Positions 22,776 to 33,516 of a stretch of DNA of 64,000 nucleotides are shown piece after piece. Position numbers and translations under genes: made by a program. This stretch comes from Thermothielavioides terrestris NRRL 8126 (taxonomy: Eukaryota; Ascomycota; Sordariomycetes; Sordariales; Chaetomiaceae), in the NCBI RefSeq assembly GCF_000226115.1, contig NC_016458.1:5986001-6050000 (forward strand). Reading direction: 5' to 3'. A model generated the notes under the pieces. The model did no database searches, was not told where the DNA came from, and saw nothing but the letters and a program-made list of their open reading frames with translations. Each line of letters begins with the position of its first letter. The stretch's first letter is position 1.

Positions 22776-24508
22776 CGTGGCAACCACAGAATGGCGGTGT
22801 GAGACTAAGATGCGAATATGCGAGCCAGAGATGGATCAGGCGTGGCTGCGGTGGCTTTGGTCAGAGTCCGAGTCCGATGGGCTGACTGCGATTGGGGGGA
22901 GAAAAGAACGGGGAAGGCGCGAGCCGAAAGAGGAGTGCCGAGTCAATGCTACGAACCTCGAAGTTCTGAAGTTTTGCAGTACTCTCAGCTGGGTTTTTGA
23001 CTCAGTCCCAGATCACGGCAAGCCGCTTTGGAGGGGCGAGGCAAAAACCAAGAGTTTTGTTCCAGGTCTGTGACTGCGGTGGCTGCGGAGGAGGGAGAAG
23101 GAAGGAACGGCAAACAGTCGACTTCATCAGTTGGCACACACTCTTGGAAAATGGATTTGGCCTTATCTGATCTTTAATTGGAATTTCATCAACCATTGGA
23201 GCGCCCCAGGCGAGTTGACGGTGTTTCCACGTTCAACTTTCCGCTGGCGGCCACTGATGATATCCGGGAAAACTGGTCTCTCAAGGAAAGGGGGTAAAGC
23301 ACTTAACCAACAACTATAGCTGGAAACACCCCAAGACTCTCACACCACCCACAAGAAGAAACGCTTGCCAACAAAACCCGATTTAACGCTTCTCGAGATG
23401 ATGCAGGTCTCTCGAGCCAGACGTCAAGCCGCGGCACCAAACCAGTAAAAGGCGCCACAGCGCCACACCGTCAGCTCCAACCGATGTGAGAAGGAAAGAA
23501 ACATAACGGGAGAGTTGCGGGCTGCAGAATGTGGTGTTCGCTAGGCTTCATCCTTGAAAGCCGCAGTCCGCCCTGAGCTTCCCGAAGCTGTTGGCAGTGC
23601 GGACAAGGGAGCAGAACAAGATCACGGAAACGGCAGCGACTGGGATCTGAGTCAGCTTTTAAGTTTTGCGAAGCGTAGGAACAACAACGCAGAACAGGCC
23701 AACTTGTCCGCATGGTGGCAGTATTTCTCAACGAAGCAACGTGACAGCGATCGGCTGCTGTTGGCCAAAGACAGGCCGCAGTTGGGAAAGCGGGACACCT
23801 CAGGACGAGACTTCGGTCACACTGGTAACCGGATTGAGCATAAGCAGTTCAGCGTGGCAGTGACTCGTAAGACGCGCGCCTGCTGTCGTGCTCCTCAGTT
23901 GACTGGACGAAGCCGTGGTTCTGCCTGTCATGCCCTGGGTTCTGCCTTGCCGCCCCAGAGGCGGTTACAACTTGACACGGACTAGAGCCACCTGCAGGCC
24001 TGCAGGTGATTTTTGTTCTGCTGGTGTTGGGGTCGGGTCGGTCGGTATTCAGGGTGGCGGGGCGGGGCGGCTGCGGGCATATGCGCGCTGCGGGCGCAGG
24101 TGGACTCAGCCTCCCCTGAACGATTTGATTGGCTGGCGCGAATGCTTCGGAGCGCTGAGCCCAACCCCGCGGCTTCATCTACCCGCCTGGAGCAAAGCTC
24201 CGCCCCGCGCAATTCAGCCCATGTGAGTGACCTCGTGGCGCCTTATGTCGTAGAAAAATGTCTTGCTTCCCTGTCTCGCAAACACGTCGCCGTCCTGTTT
24301 CAGAATCGAGTTGACTCTGTTCCATTGCCAACCAGCCAGTCCGTTCCTCGCCGCCCATGCCGATGCAACCACCGACCGTGACACGCGCCCTCACCATAAG
24401 TACCGACCACAGGCCCGCCATTCCAGTTCTCAGCTGCTTCCCACTCGATTTGCCTCGATAACCGGGTAACACTGGATTCGACCATTTCCGACCATCAGCA
24501 AGGGGACA
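22776..24508. promoter_or_regulatory. Divergent intergenic region with 20-bp palindrome
   Basis: 1.7 kb between the ARB1 (-) and multikinase (+) starts. No gene was recognised. It contains a perfect palindrome at 23989-24008, annotated separately. Confidence 0.45.
23989..24008. repeat. Perfect 20-bp palindrome
   Basis: CACCTGCAGGCCTGCAGGTG equals its own reverse complement. It lies in the divergent intergenic region, 500 bp from the multikinase start. Symmetry does not extend outward. Confidence 0.9.
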
Positions 24509-25777
24509 ATGGCCGGCAGCAGGGCGATTCCGAATCATGCTGATCTCCAGCCGTTCAACCATGCCGTGGCAGGGCAGTAAGTGCGCGCGCATCGAGCCCC
24601 TGCCGCGTCAAGAGGTAGAAGAGGGTGCTAAACCGCTGGATGCAGTGAGGGGACGCTCTCTGACGCCGACGGCGTGCTCTTCATCAAACCCTGTGTGCAG
24701 CAGGAGATCGACTTCTACGAGAAGGCCTTCAGTGAGCATCCTGATTTTGCGGCGCTGATGCCGGCTTATATCGGGACCCTTGCGCTCAACGACGCGACCG
24801 ACGTCAACTCGCTGAACGAGCAGCTCCCCGCCGTGGCCGACTACATGAGCCAGGAGTTGAAGGAAGAGGCGGTGCTCATGGCGAAGACAGGCGCGACCAA
24901 GGCCGCAGCAGAAGCCGCCGATGCACAAGATGGGATCCAATGGAGGCCGAATAAGAACCGGAGGATCGCGACGAACACGTCGGTGGTGCTGGAAAACAGC
25001 ACGCACGGCTTCAAGAAACCCAACATCCTCGACGCCAAGCTCGGCCGGCGGCTGTGGGCCGACGACGCGCCCTTGGAGAAGCGCCAGCGGTTCGACGAGA
25101 TCAGCAAGTCGACCACGAATGGCTCGCACGGCTTCCGCATCGCCGGCATGCGCGTGTACAAGGGCTCCGACAACCCGGCGGAGCTCAATGCGGATGGCTA
25201 CAAGGTCTACGACAAGGACTACGGCAGGCTGCAGGTCACCAAGGACAACGTTGAGCGTGAGATCGCAAAGTTCATCTTCAACGAGCGCGCCGGCATCGAC
25301 GAGGATCTGGGAAAGGCGATTGCCCAGGCTTTTCTTGAGGACCTCCGACGGGTCGAGGAGGTTCTGGCCAGCTCGGAAACACGCATGTACTCGTCGAGCT
25401 TGCTCTTTACCTTCGAGGGCGACGGCGAAGCACTGCGGGCCGCCATTGAGAAGAACAATGCCATCGCGTCGGAGATCGAACGGGGCGATGCGCAAGTTGA
25501 CGAGATTGGCCTCGCACAAGAGAAAGTGGCGACTATCGACTCGCAGGTGATCTCTGGGCGCATCGAAGGGGACCTCAAGGTGGTCGAGCTTATGGGGGAT
25601 GTCGCGGCGGACGGGGAAGAGGAGGATGACGACGAGGAGTCGAACCTGCCGCGCATCTACTCCCTCAAGCTCATCGACTTTGCCCACGCCGAGTGGGTTC
25701 CCGGACAAGGCCCCGACGAGAACAGCCTGCTCGGCGTCCGGAGCCTCATCAAGATCTTCGAGGAGCTGGCTAAGTAG
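24509..25777 (+). CDS. ARG82: Inositol polyphosphate multikinase (IPK family, ARG82/IPK2 type)
   Basis: Phosphorylates inositol phosphates (IP3 to IP5 in yeast) and feeds inositol pyrophosphate signalling; in yeast it also scaffolds transcription complexes. Model: exons 24509-24576 and 24646-25777, 399 aa. The signature PxxxDxKxG is present as PNILDAKLG (about 148-156). It is followed by a conserved basic region (GRRLW...KRQRF), a SSSLLFTFEG strand, and the metal-binding IDF near residue 367 in LKLIDFAHAEW. The C-terminal GVRSLIKIFEEL fits the family. The 69-nt intron sits early (GGGCA/GTAAGT) and has a CTAAA branch site. An acidic loop (EEEDDDEE) precedes the last strand. At 399 aa it is closer to ARG82 than to the much larger KCS1. 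Confidence 0.9.
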
Positions 25778-26379
25778 GATGGAGATTGGAGATGAGGGTT
25801 TATCTTCCTTTTCCGTGTCTTCCCGAGCGATGGTGTTGGGGCTTGGCTTCTCGCATAGCGACTGAGACGAGGGCTTTCATGATTCATGATCTGAACGGGC
25901 GCTACGAAGACAGAGAACACCTACGGTCTGCATGTCTTGGATTTTTGGCTTATAGTCTGCTGCAAGAATACCCCTGGTTTCCATTGCATTTTCCTTTGAA
26001 TAGATGCTAGATGTCTGCATTTAGATTTTGCTGGAGTTCGGAATCGCTACGAGGGCATCGTGATTGTCCATTTGGGCAGCTGCTCATGAACTACCCAAAG
26101 AATTTGATGTTTGGATTGTTTGTGAGGTGACCTGGCCAGTGATTTCGAGACCGATTCCGCGTCGTCGTAAGTACGGATGTATGTACTTTACATAAAAATT
26201 CCCACTACGGTGGGTAATTTACCATGCCGGCGCCCCATATTTTGCCTGCCGCGATTAACGAGTGACTTCATGATCCGTTCCATTCATTCAACTTCAACCG
26301 CGTCCGCGTCAAGCTCACCCACGACACCGGCGATTGATGTTGCCGCCACAACCGCGAATTTCCAGATGAGGTAGCCACG
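25778..26379. other. Intergenic between co-oriented genes
   Basis: 602 bp holding the 3' UTR of the multikinase gene and the promoter of CLP1. No gene or repeat was seen. Confidence 0.45.
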
Positions 26380-28113
26380 ATGTCTATCCCAGGCCTGGGT
26401 CAGATCCCTTCTCAGGTATGTCCGGCCGCCCGCCCTGCTATCTTGCACGTTCCCGACGACGACGACCAGCTAACCAAACCACCGTCTTCTCGCCCAGCAG
26501 CCCGCCGCCCCCACAACCCGCACCATAACCCTGCAGCCCTTCTGGGAATGGCGCTTCGAAGTGCCGCACACCCTCAACACCTCCTCCTCCTCCGCCCCGA
26601 TCTCCACCACCATCACCAGCTCCTCCAGCAGCGGGAGCGCCGCGAGCGCGAACACCCCGACGGTCCGCCTCGTCTCGGGCACCGCCGAGCGCGACGGCAC
26701 CGAGCTGGCCCAGAACCGCGCCTACGCCCTGCCGCGCAACTGCAAGTCCAAGATCCTCACCTACACGGGCGCCGTGCTGGAGGTGGCCGGCCCGGCCTGC
26801 GACGGGTACGTGGCGCGGTGCGCCGCGCCGCAGGACTCGCCGCAGCTGGCCGTGCTGAACCTGCACTTTGCGCTGCGGGCCCGGAGGCAGGCGGCTTCGG
26901 CTGCTGCTGCGGCCGCGGCTGCAGGGCATGATACCGGCGGCGGCGGCGGGAAGGCATCGGTGGCGGCGGCGCCGTCGCCGGTGCCCGGCCCGCGCGTGAT
27001 GGTGTGCGGCCCGCCGGGCAGCGGCAAGACGACGGTGGTGCGGACGCTGGCGGCGCTGGCGACGCGCGCGGGCGCGCAGCCGCTGGTGGCCAACGTCGAC
27101 CCGGCCGAGGGCCTGCTCGCGCTGCCCGGCACGGTGAGCGCGGCCGTGTTCGGCACCGTCATGGACGTCGAGGACGCCGCCGGCGGCTTCGGCGTCAGCG
27201 CCACCCCCAGCAGCGGGCCCAGCGCCGTGCCCGTCAAGCTGCCGATCGTGTACTACTTTGGGCGGGAAAAGGTGGAGCACGACGCGCCGCTGTGGAGGGA
27301 TCTCACGGCCAAGCTGGCGAGCTCGGTCAGGGCAAGGTTTGCAGCGGATGAGGCTGTCAGGGAGACCGGGCTGTTGCTGGATACTCCCGGCGTGACGGTG
27401 GCGAAGGCGGATATGGAGATGCTTCTTCATGCCGTCCGCGAGTTTGCCGGTAGGTCGTGGAATTGGGCGGCGAACTAGTTGCGCGGGATTATTCACGACT
27501 GACTGTTGGCAGTGAACATCGTGGTGGTTATGGGCTCCGCTGGCATCCACGCCGAGCTGCAGCGCCGGTTGGAGAATGAAAAGACGACACACGGGGAAGC
27601 TATTACGCTGGTGCTGTTGGAGAAGTCTGACGGTGTGGCTGAGCGGGACAAGGAATTTATGAAATTCGCCCGCGAAGCAGCGATTAAGGAGTATTTCTTC
27701 GGCGACGCGAAGCGGACGCTCAGCCCGTTCACGCAGTCTGTCAGCTTTGACGACGTGGCCATTTTCAAGACTCCCGATGGTACTACCCCTCCTGAGCCCT
27801 TGGCTGACTAGACTCGCTGCCCTTCACGACTAACACACTGCCAGAAACCGACTTCTACGATGTCCCGCAGGGTCTCGAGCCAGCCGAGATCTCGGCGGAG
27901 ATGTCGCACTGGACTCTCGCCGTCATGAACGCCTCGGTGAACGACCCGCCCGAGACTATCCAACAGGCGCCCGTCATGGGGTTTGTGGCTGTGGCCGATG
28001 TGGACGAGGACAGGCGGCGGCTGAAGATCCTCTCTCCCGTCAGTGGCCGGCTGGGGAACAGGCCCATGGTCTGGGGACGCTGGCCGGAGCCGTACATCAA
28101 CCTGGTAGGGTAA
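26380..28113 (+). CDS. CLP1: mRNA cleavage and polyadenylation factor subunit CLP1
   Basis: Subunit of cleavage factor IA that bridges 3'-end processing factors in the nucleus; animal and archaeal relatives are polynucleotide 5'-kinases. Model: exons 26380-26415, 26498-27449, 27513-27779 and 27845-28113, 507 aa. Exon 1 encodes only MSIPGLGQIPSQ. The N-terminal domain begins with TITLQPFWEWRFEVP. The P-loop is GPPGSGKTTVV (about 183-193), preceded by an Ala/Gly-rich insert. Further markers are VANVDPAEG, LLLDTPG and VNIVVVMGS. The C-terminal domain ends RPMVWGRWPEPYINLVG, where the family also ends. Acceptor 1 is ambiguous by three bases (26498 or 26501), both in frame. Introns are 63-82 nt. 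Confidence 0.95.
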
Positions 28114-28475
28114 AATTAGCTGCTGGCTGATGGCGGCCCGGCCGTTTCTCTGTTTTCTGGCGCATTTCTGATTCGCTCAGCGGCTTCATTTGGGCGCATG
28201 GGCGAAGCGGCGCATGGGTATAGAGAAACAGGGCGCTCGACTACTTGCTTTCCGGCTATCAAGCATTCTGTTGCAGAAGCAGGGAACACGAGCATTTCGA
28301 AACCAGCAGTGCACAATGAAGAAATAAAGAAGGCGCCGGCTCATATAGAGGGGCTCAATGCTCTTGATGCATGCGCTGATGGGCAAAAAGCCTAATCTGA
28401 TGTCAACTGCTGATTGTTGCCTCGAAGCTGGCGCAAGACCTTGAGAACTTCCAATTAGGTTGGGTTCCCACCCTT
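28114..28475. other. Intergenic between convergent genes
   Basis: 362 bp between the 3' ends of CLP1 (+) and the NmrA-like gene (-). Probably both 3' UTRs; nothing else was seen. Confidence 0.45.
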
Positions 28476-29480
28476 TCACACAGGCACATCGCGATACGTC
28501 TCCTCCACAGCCTGTTTTTCCCGCTCCAGAAACTCCGCCAGCGAGCCCAGCGGCACGCCCCAGCTCTTGGTCTTTTCCAGATCCAGCTGCCGGACCCCGT
28601 CCCGCAGGTCGAGCTGGCCGATGAGGAACGGATTAACCCGCTTCTGGGCCTCGATCTCGGCATCCGACAGGTAGTTACCCCTCAGCTCGCGGCCGGCGGC
28701 GCGCGAGAGCAGCGCGAGGATGTCGGCCATGGACACTTCCTCGGCGGCGAGGTCGATGGTCTCGCCGTGGAAGCGGTCCGGGTGCTGGAACGCGGCGGCG
28801 GCGAACCGGGCGATGTCGTCCGGGTCGATCAGCGGCAGCGTGGTGTCGGGCCCGATGGCGAGCGTGAACACGCCCGTCGCGGACGCGCCCGGGTACAGCA
28901 CGTCCACGTTGGGCCGCACCAGGTTGGTCATGAAGTAGGCCGGGCGCAGGACCGTCCAGGCCGCGAAGCCGGCGTCGCGCGTGGCCTGCTCGATCGTGCG
29001 CTTGGAGGCGCGCGCGCGCGAAGGGATGCTCTCCGGGTCGCTGCCCTCGTGCGCGAGGCCGGAGGAGTAGACGATCTGGGTCACGCCGGCGGCCTTGGCG
29101 ATGGAAAGGATGCGCTGGGCCTGCTTCAGCTCGTGGGGGAAGTCGTGGAGGGTTGGGTACAGGTTGAGGAACAGCTTCTGGCAGCCGGCAATGCTCTGCT
29201 TGAGGGCGCTTTCATCGTCCCTGGTCAGGCGATGGTATTAGTTGAGACCGCCCGGAGCCTTGGATAGGTCAAACGCCACGGGGAGTGAGAGAATGGTAGT
29301 CGGCACCCACCAGTCTCCGGGAGTGATCTTGACGCCAATGGAGGAGAGGGCCTGGGCAGCCGGCGAGCCGGGCGTCCTCACGGTGGTATGGACTCCCCAT
29401 CCCATAGCCCTAAGCCTGCGAGCGAGCCTTCCGCCTTGAGCGCCGGTAGCACCGCAGACAAACACCGTGGGAGTGGCCAT
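28476..29480 (-). CDS. NmrA-like NAD(P)-binding protein
   Basis: Model: exons 29480-29311 and 29220-28476, 304 aa. An atypical short-chain dehydrogenase/NmrA-type Rossmann protein. The dinucleotide-binding motif is VCGATGAQGG (Gly10, Gly13, Gly16). The second part carries VTQIVYSSGLAHEG at the position of the usual catalytic Ser/Tyr region, where no YxxxK is visible. This favours a redox-sensing or binding role over an active reductase. NmrA itself represses the GATA factor AreA, but many relatives have other partners. The gene is divergent from a Zn2Cys6 regulator 546 bp away. Splice phases and the conserved GDWDDESALKQSI junction support the model. Confidence 0.85.
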
Positions 29481-30026
29481 TTCAAGAATTTAAACCGGGC
29501 TAGCCTGAGAAGCAAAAGTACGCCTAGGGGCTGGTGCACAAGGTCGAGATTCACGATGGCTACATCCGACCATGCTTCTGACCGGCACATACACTGGCTC
29601 TTATATATGGTGTGATTCCTTACTGTGAACGCTGAATAATAGCTGTCTGCCGCTGTTTGCCCGGTGCGGAATGATGCCATCCTCGCTGAATGGAACGAAG
29701 AAGGAACTCCGCCAAGTGGATCAAAAACTCATGGTGTAGGCTGCACCCATTCATACGACGTGATGGAGTTCGCCCAAAGTACTTGCCGAGTAGTCTACCA
29801 TCCACTCGGGGGCTCTCCCCTTGGATGCTGTGTAAGGTAATCACTTGTGTGAAGTGGTCTAGGTAGCTTGCTTCTGATCCCGAATTTCTACCGCGGGGCG
29901 GAAATCCGCCAGAAGGCGGACTTGGCGGACCTGCACTACTTGTCTTCCCCGTTCCCGCCGTACGCAACCAAGTGGATTTCGTTCTTCGCCGCGTCGGAAC
30001 GCCCCAGAAAAGCATTTCTACCATCC
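29481..30026. promoter_or_regulatory. Shared divergent promoter, NmrA-like gene and Zn2Cys6 gene
   Basis: 546 bp between the two starts. An open frame continues upstream of the chosen Zn2Cys6 ATG but lacks another ATG. No clear palindromic CGG..CCG site was spotted. Confidence 0.4.
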
Positions 30027-31310
30027 ATGCCGCTGTCGCAGTCCGCTCTGGAGCGCGGGAACCCACCGCCGCGGCGCAAGTCGTGCGTCGCCTGCGCCCG
30101 CGCGAAACGGCGGTGCAATCTGGCCCACCCGTCGTGCTCGAGGTGCGCCCAGCGCAGACTGCCTTGCGTCTATGTGTCCGAACGAGCCTCCCGCGGCGGT
30201 CCTGGCTCTGCCAGCGACGCTGTGGCTCGAAGCCCGAGATCTCGCACGGGAGAATGGGCCTCGCCTCCGAGCTTCGACCTCGCGGCGAGTGATCCGATGC
30301 GGGCAGACTTCGAAGCTAGCACGTTGGATTTCCTATTCTTGGATCATCTGGACCGGATCGTCGACGGGCCGGCCCCGCCCGAGAATCAGCCAGACCTCGC
30401 GCTCAGCTCGATGCGTACACCGCTGAGCTGGTCGCCCCCCCAGGCCCGTCCCACCTTCATCTCCTACGTGACTTCCCAGCGGCTGCAGTACGCGCTCGAC
30501 CAACTCCTCGCGGCGCCGCTGCAGATGGTGCGCGACAATGCCGTGCCGTGGTGCCACGCGCAGCTGTACCGCGACGCCATGCCGCGCTCGATGCAGGACG
30601 CGCAGGCCTGCTGCGCGCTGTACATCGCCAAGAACCGCACCAACGCGGCCTCCGTATTGCGCATAATCGAGGCGCGCGTCGCCGACCTCGTCGCGACCCC
30701 GCCGCCTGACGCCGCGGCGAGCCCGCTCGAGGCCCTCGCACGCGCCCAGGCGCTGCTGCTCTACCAGCTCATGCGGCTCTTTGATGGCGACGTGCGATCC
30801 CGCGCCGCCGCCGAGCAGACCATGCCGCACCTCGAGGCCGCTGCCGCGGCGCTTGCGCCCATCACTGCCGAAGACCCCCCGCCGCACGAGGCTGCTGCCG
30901 ACAGCGGTAACGGCTGCCTGCTGCCGCTGTACCCGCTGGCCGGCACCCGCGCGTTCTGGGAAGCGTGGATCGTGCGCGAGTCGGCGCGCCGCACCATGCT
31001 CGTCACGTTTCTCGTCGTGGTGATATACCGCCTGCTGCGCAGCGGCTCGCCCGTCCTCTGCGACAAGATGGTCCACGGTGGGGCCCGTTTCACCGCGTCG
31101 GCGCACCTCTGGCGGGCTGCCGACCCTGTCGAGTTCGCGGTCGCGTGGGGCCAGAGGAAGCACTTCCTGGTGCCGAACTCGGGCGTTGGGGATATCCTGC
31201 TCGAGGCCGAGCCCGACGATATCGACAGCTACGGCCGCATCATGCTCACCGCCTTGCTGGGCATCGATGAGGTCCGGGGCTGGTTTTTGAGTAAGGGCGC
31301 CACGTTGTAA
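30027..31310 (+). CDS. Zn2Cys6 binuclear-cluster transcription regulator
   Basis: Single exon, 427 aa. The DNA-binding domain has cysteines 20, 23, 30, 37, 40 and 47 in the CX2CX6CX6CX2CX6C pattern (CVACARAKRRCNLAHPSCSRC and onward), next to basic residues. The rest is an alpha-helical, Ala/Leu-rich region of the fungal-specific type with no recognisable fungal_trans signature. Such regulators often govern small neighbouring gene sets. Here the only nearby candidate is the divergent NmrA-like gene. ATG 30027 is the only ATG in frame; the frame is open further upstream but without a start. Its stop is 45 bp from the stop of the convergent CCC1-like gene. Confidence 0.88.
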   Translation: MPLSQSALERGNPPPRRKSCVACARAKRRCNLAHPSCSRCAQRRLPCVYVSERASRGGPGSASDAVARSPRSRTGEWASPPSFDLAASDPMRADFEASTLDFLFLDHLDRIVDGPAPPENQPDLALSSMRTPLSWSPPQARPTFISYVTSQRLQYALDQLLAAPLQMVRDNAVPWCHAQLYRDAMPRSMQDAQACCALYIAKNRTNAASVLRIIEARVADLVATPPPDAAASPLEALARAQALLLYQLMRLFDGDVRSRAAAEQTMPHLEAAAAALAPITAEDPPPHEAAADSGNGCLLPLYPLAGTRAFWEAWIVRESARRTMLVTFLVVVIYRLLRSGSPVLCDKMVHGGARFTASAHLWRAADPVEFAVAWGQRKHFLVPNSGVGDILLEAEPDDIDSYGRIMLTALLGIDEVRGWFLSKGATL

Positions 31311-31355
31311 GAGACGGCTGAATCGCTATCCGCGCGATTCTGGTTGTCTCCTCGG

Positions 31356-32108
31356 CTAGAGCACGCCGTTAAATAGGCGCACGCAGGCAGCCAGCGCCGC
31401 GATGCCGCCCAGGACCACCATCTGCAGGCCCTCCCAGACGCTGGAGCGGATCTTGGACCACGGAGTCCTGCTCTTATCAGGCGCTCCGCTGCCGCTCTCG
31501 CTTAACACGAACTCCTTCCCAAAGCCGAACCCGATCAAGGCAACAATACACACAGAGAAGCTCCACAAGAGACCGGCTCCCACATCGGCCCCAAAAAAGT
31601 AGGGGAACAACAGGATGACACCGCCGACCAGATATCCCACCGCGACCGACAGCCCGGTCCAGACTGGAAAGCCACCGCTTAGGTGCTCCTCCCCCGCCGG
31701 CCGCGGTATCTGCATCTCCTCCGCCACGACAGCGCTGCAGTCGCATCCATGCCATCCCAGATGCGCCAGCACCGTCTCCAGCGGTGTTGCTGCGCGGGCA
31801 TGGTTTGAAAGGGGCCCGGGGGCAGGGGACGCCGGTGATGAATGTGGTGGATGTGGATGCTGATGAGGGACAGGACGGTGAGGGGGGATAGGTCTCGTGA
31901 GAGTCAGAGTTGGTGTTGGTTGTGGGGGGGCTGGGGGCGTCGTTGTTGTTGTTGTCGTGGCTAGGGAGCGCCTCGTAGACTGGGAGGGTGGCGGGCGCGT
32001 TGCGGCGGCGGACTGAGAAGCGGCTGAGTTGCTGAATGGCTGCTTCGAACGCCATGGTGTCTGATCAGAGGAGAGCGTTCTGATTAGGTAGCGATTAGTT
32101 CGCGGCAT
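31356..32108 (-). CDS. CCC1/VIT1-like membrane protein, apparently lacking its N-terminal membrane half
   Basis: A 250-aa frame from ATG 32108. Its C-terminal 110 residues match the end of the CCC1/VIT1 vacuolar iron/manganese transporters: TGLSVAVGYLVGGVILLFPY, a second hydrophobic segment SFSVCIVALIGFGFG, and a last one LQMVVLGGIAALAAC. The linker helix ETVLAHLGWHGCDCSAVVAEE fits the metal-binding cytosolic region. The usual first two transmembrane helices are absent and are replaced by a Pro/Thr/His-rich N-terminus. A different frame from ATG 32055 gives MAFEAAIQQLSRFSVRRRNA, which looks more natural as a protein start. A frameshift in the C7 run near 31923 could join the two. It is probably a truncated or decaying transporter gene. 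Confidence 0.6.
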   Translation of the reverse strand: MPRTNRYLIRTLSSDQTPWRSKQPFSNSAASQSAAATRPPPSQSTRRSLATTTTTTTPPAPPQPTPTLTLTRPIPPHRPVPHQHPHPPHSSPASPAPGPLSNHARAATPLETVLAHLGWHGCDCSAVVAEEMQIPRPAGEEHLSGGFPVWTGLSVAVGYLVGGVILLFPYFFGADVGAGLLWSFSVCIVALIGFGFGKEFVLSESGSGAPDKSRTPWSKIRSSVWEGLQMVVLGGIAALAACVRLFNGVL

Positions 32109-33219
32109 GTGCGGTTGCAGCTTGGAATTGACTCTGGCAACTTAGGGTCACAAACATGGGTCAACTATCACACGAAGCGGGGAGGAGAAGAGGTACGGTA
32201 GTTCCGTCGGTGTATTTTCACTCGCATCAAATGCCCGCCTTCAACGCCTGCCATCATTCAAACACCCGAACAGGTATCCGGCCGCCGAAGGCCGCCCGCG
32301 TGAGGTCACCTCTGTGTAACGCGGCGGAGCATGCGCTGCTCATGGACCAAACACCATTGGTTGTACTCCATAGACATTGCTCAATCGACAACAGCAAGTC
32401 GTGCACGGCCAATCGCCAAGGCGAACATCGCACGTGGTGGTACGGTTCAATTCACTATCAAGGCCCTGCAGGTATGGAGTACGGAGCTCATACATACCTT
32501 AGACTTGGGTTACGCCCCTTGACCAGTAGCACTTCAACTTCAGGGGAAGACGGGGTGCGATGGATCTCAGACGGCTAACAGCTTTTGCAGTCCGCTAGCA
32601 TGCATTCATCTGCATGCAGCTCAAATTCACTTGTTGTCATGCACCTTGGTTCACAGATACTGTTCCATGGAAGGGGCATGACGATTTGTGGTCCACTCAG
32701 TCCTCCGTCCCCGTGTGGAGGTGCGTCCAGCTAACCTCGGTGGCCGGATAGGGAAGGTGGCTGAATTTCTCATGGCGCCCTAGTACCTAGGTAGTCATGC
32801 AGACACGTGAACCTAACGACGATGGACGAAAAGCCTCGGATAGCAGAAACCGCAGGGGGCTCTGTGTTGCATCTCGCTGTTCCCCTGTGCCCGCCCGTAT
32901 ATCGTGGGGGAAGGAGCTGTAAAATGGATGCCTGCTTCAAAAAGATATTCGGGAAAGCCAGTGCTCAAAGTCCACCGCCCAAGATCACAGCATCTCACCC
33001 GTGTCATCCTCCAACGAGGAACTCTGGTGGGGCAACCAAATCCTAGACAGGACTACCACGTCTAGTGTCTCCTTGCAGTATTATGGATACACTGGAGTAT
33101 CCCGGCCTACACTGGAGACCTTGGCGATGGATGCTAGAAGCTTATCCCGCCACAATACCACCAGAAGTAACTACCTAGTTCGTGCCCGAAGTTGGTGATG
33201 CTCGACGTGGCTTGACCAT

Positions 33220-33255
33220 TAACCCCATGTGGAGGTGTAACCCCATGTGGAGGTG
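33220..33255 (+). repeat. 18-bp perfect tandem duplication
   Basis: Two adjacent identical copies of TAACCCCATGTGGAGGTG at 33220-33237 and 33238-33255, about 265 bp upstream of the acid phosphatase start. Confidence 0.95.
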
Positions 33256-33273
33256 AACGTGGGCCTCGTGCAG

Positions 33274-33279
33274 CACGTG
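33274..33279. promoter_or_regulatory. CACGTG E-box, candidate NUC-1/PHO4-type site
   Basis: CAGCACGTGTC, about 240 bp upstream of the acid phosphatase ATG. Phosphate-starvation bHLH regulators (PHO4, NUC-1) recognise this core. Function here is inferred from the gene it precedes. Confidence 0.5.
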
Positions 33280-33516
33280 TCGACATAAGGAACTCCATTC
33301 GTCGCCGCTACACGATGCATGCGAACAGGCATAGACTCACAGGAAACACTCACGAGATCAACCTCCCTCCTCCACGGAGGCTGCTTATAATATCTTCACA
33401 GTCCAGGTTTGTCTCATCGTCGGTGCCCACCTTGTACGTTTGACAGTCCATATACGCCGCCCCCATCAAATTCGAACAGCATCACGCTTCGGATCTCTCC
33501 CCGTTCACACCAAGCA

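Larger units (their letters stand above)
32109..33516. promoter_or_regulatory. Intergenic region with direct repeat and E-box upstream of acid phosphatase
   Basis: 1.4 kb between divergent starts. No gene was recognised. It contains an 18-bp perfect tandem repeat at 33220-33255, CACGTG at 33274-33279 and at 32431-32436, and a TATA-like TTATAATA near 33386. Confidence 0.5.

Noticed and set aside
24608..25708. 366-residue minus-strand frame
   Set aside because: Antisense of the inositol polyphosphate multikinase, which has clear family motifs.
26438..27592. 384-residue minus-strand frame
   Set aside because: Shadow of CLP1; Arg/His/Gly-rich, no domain.
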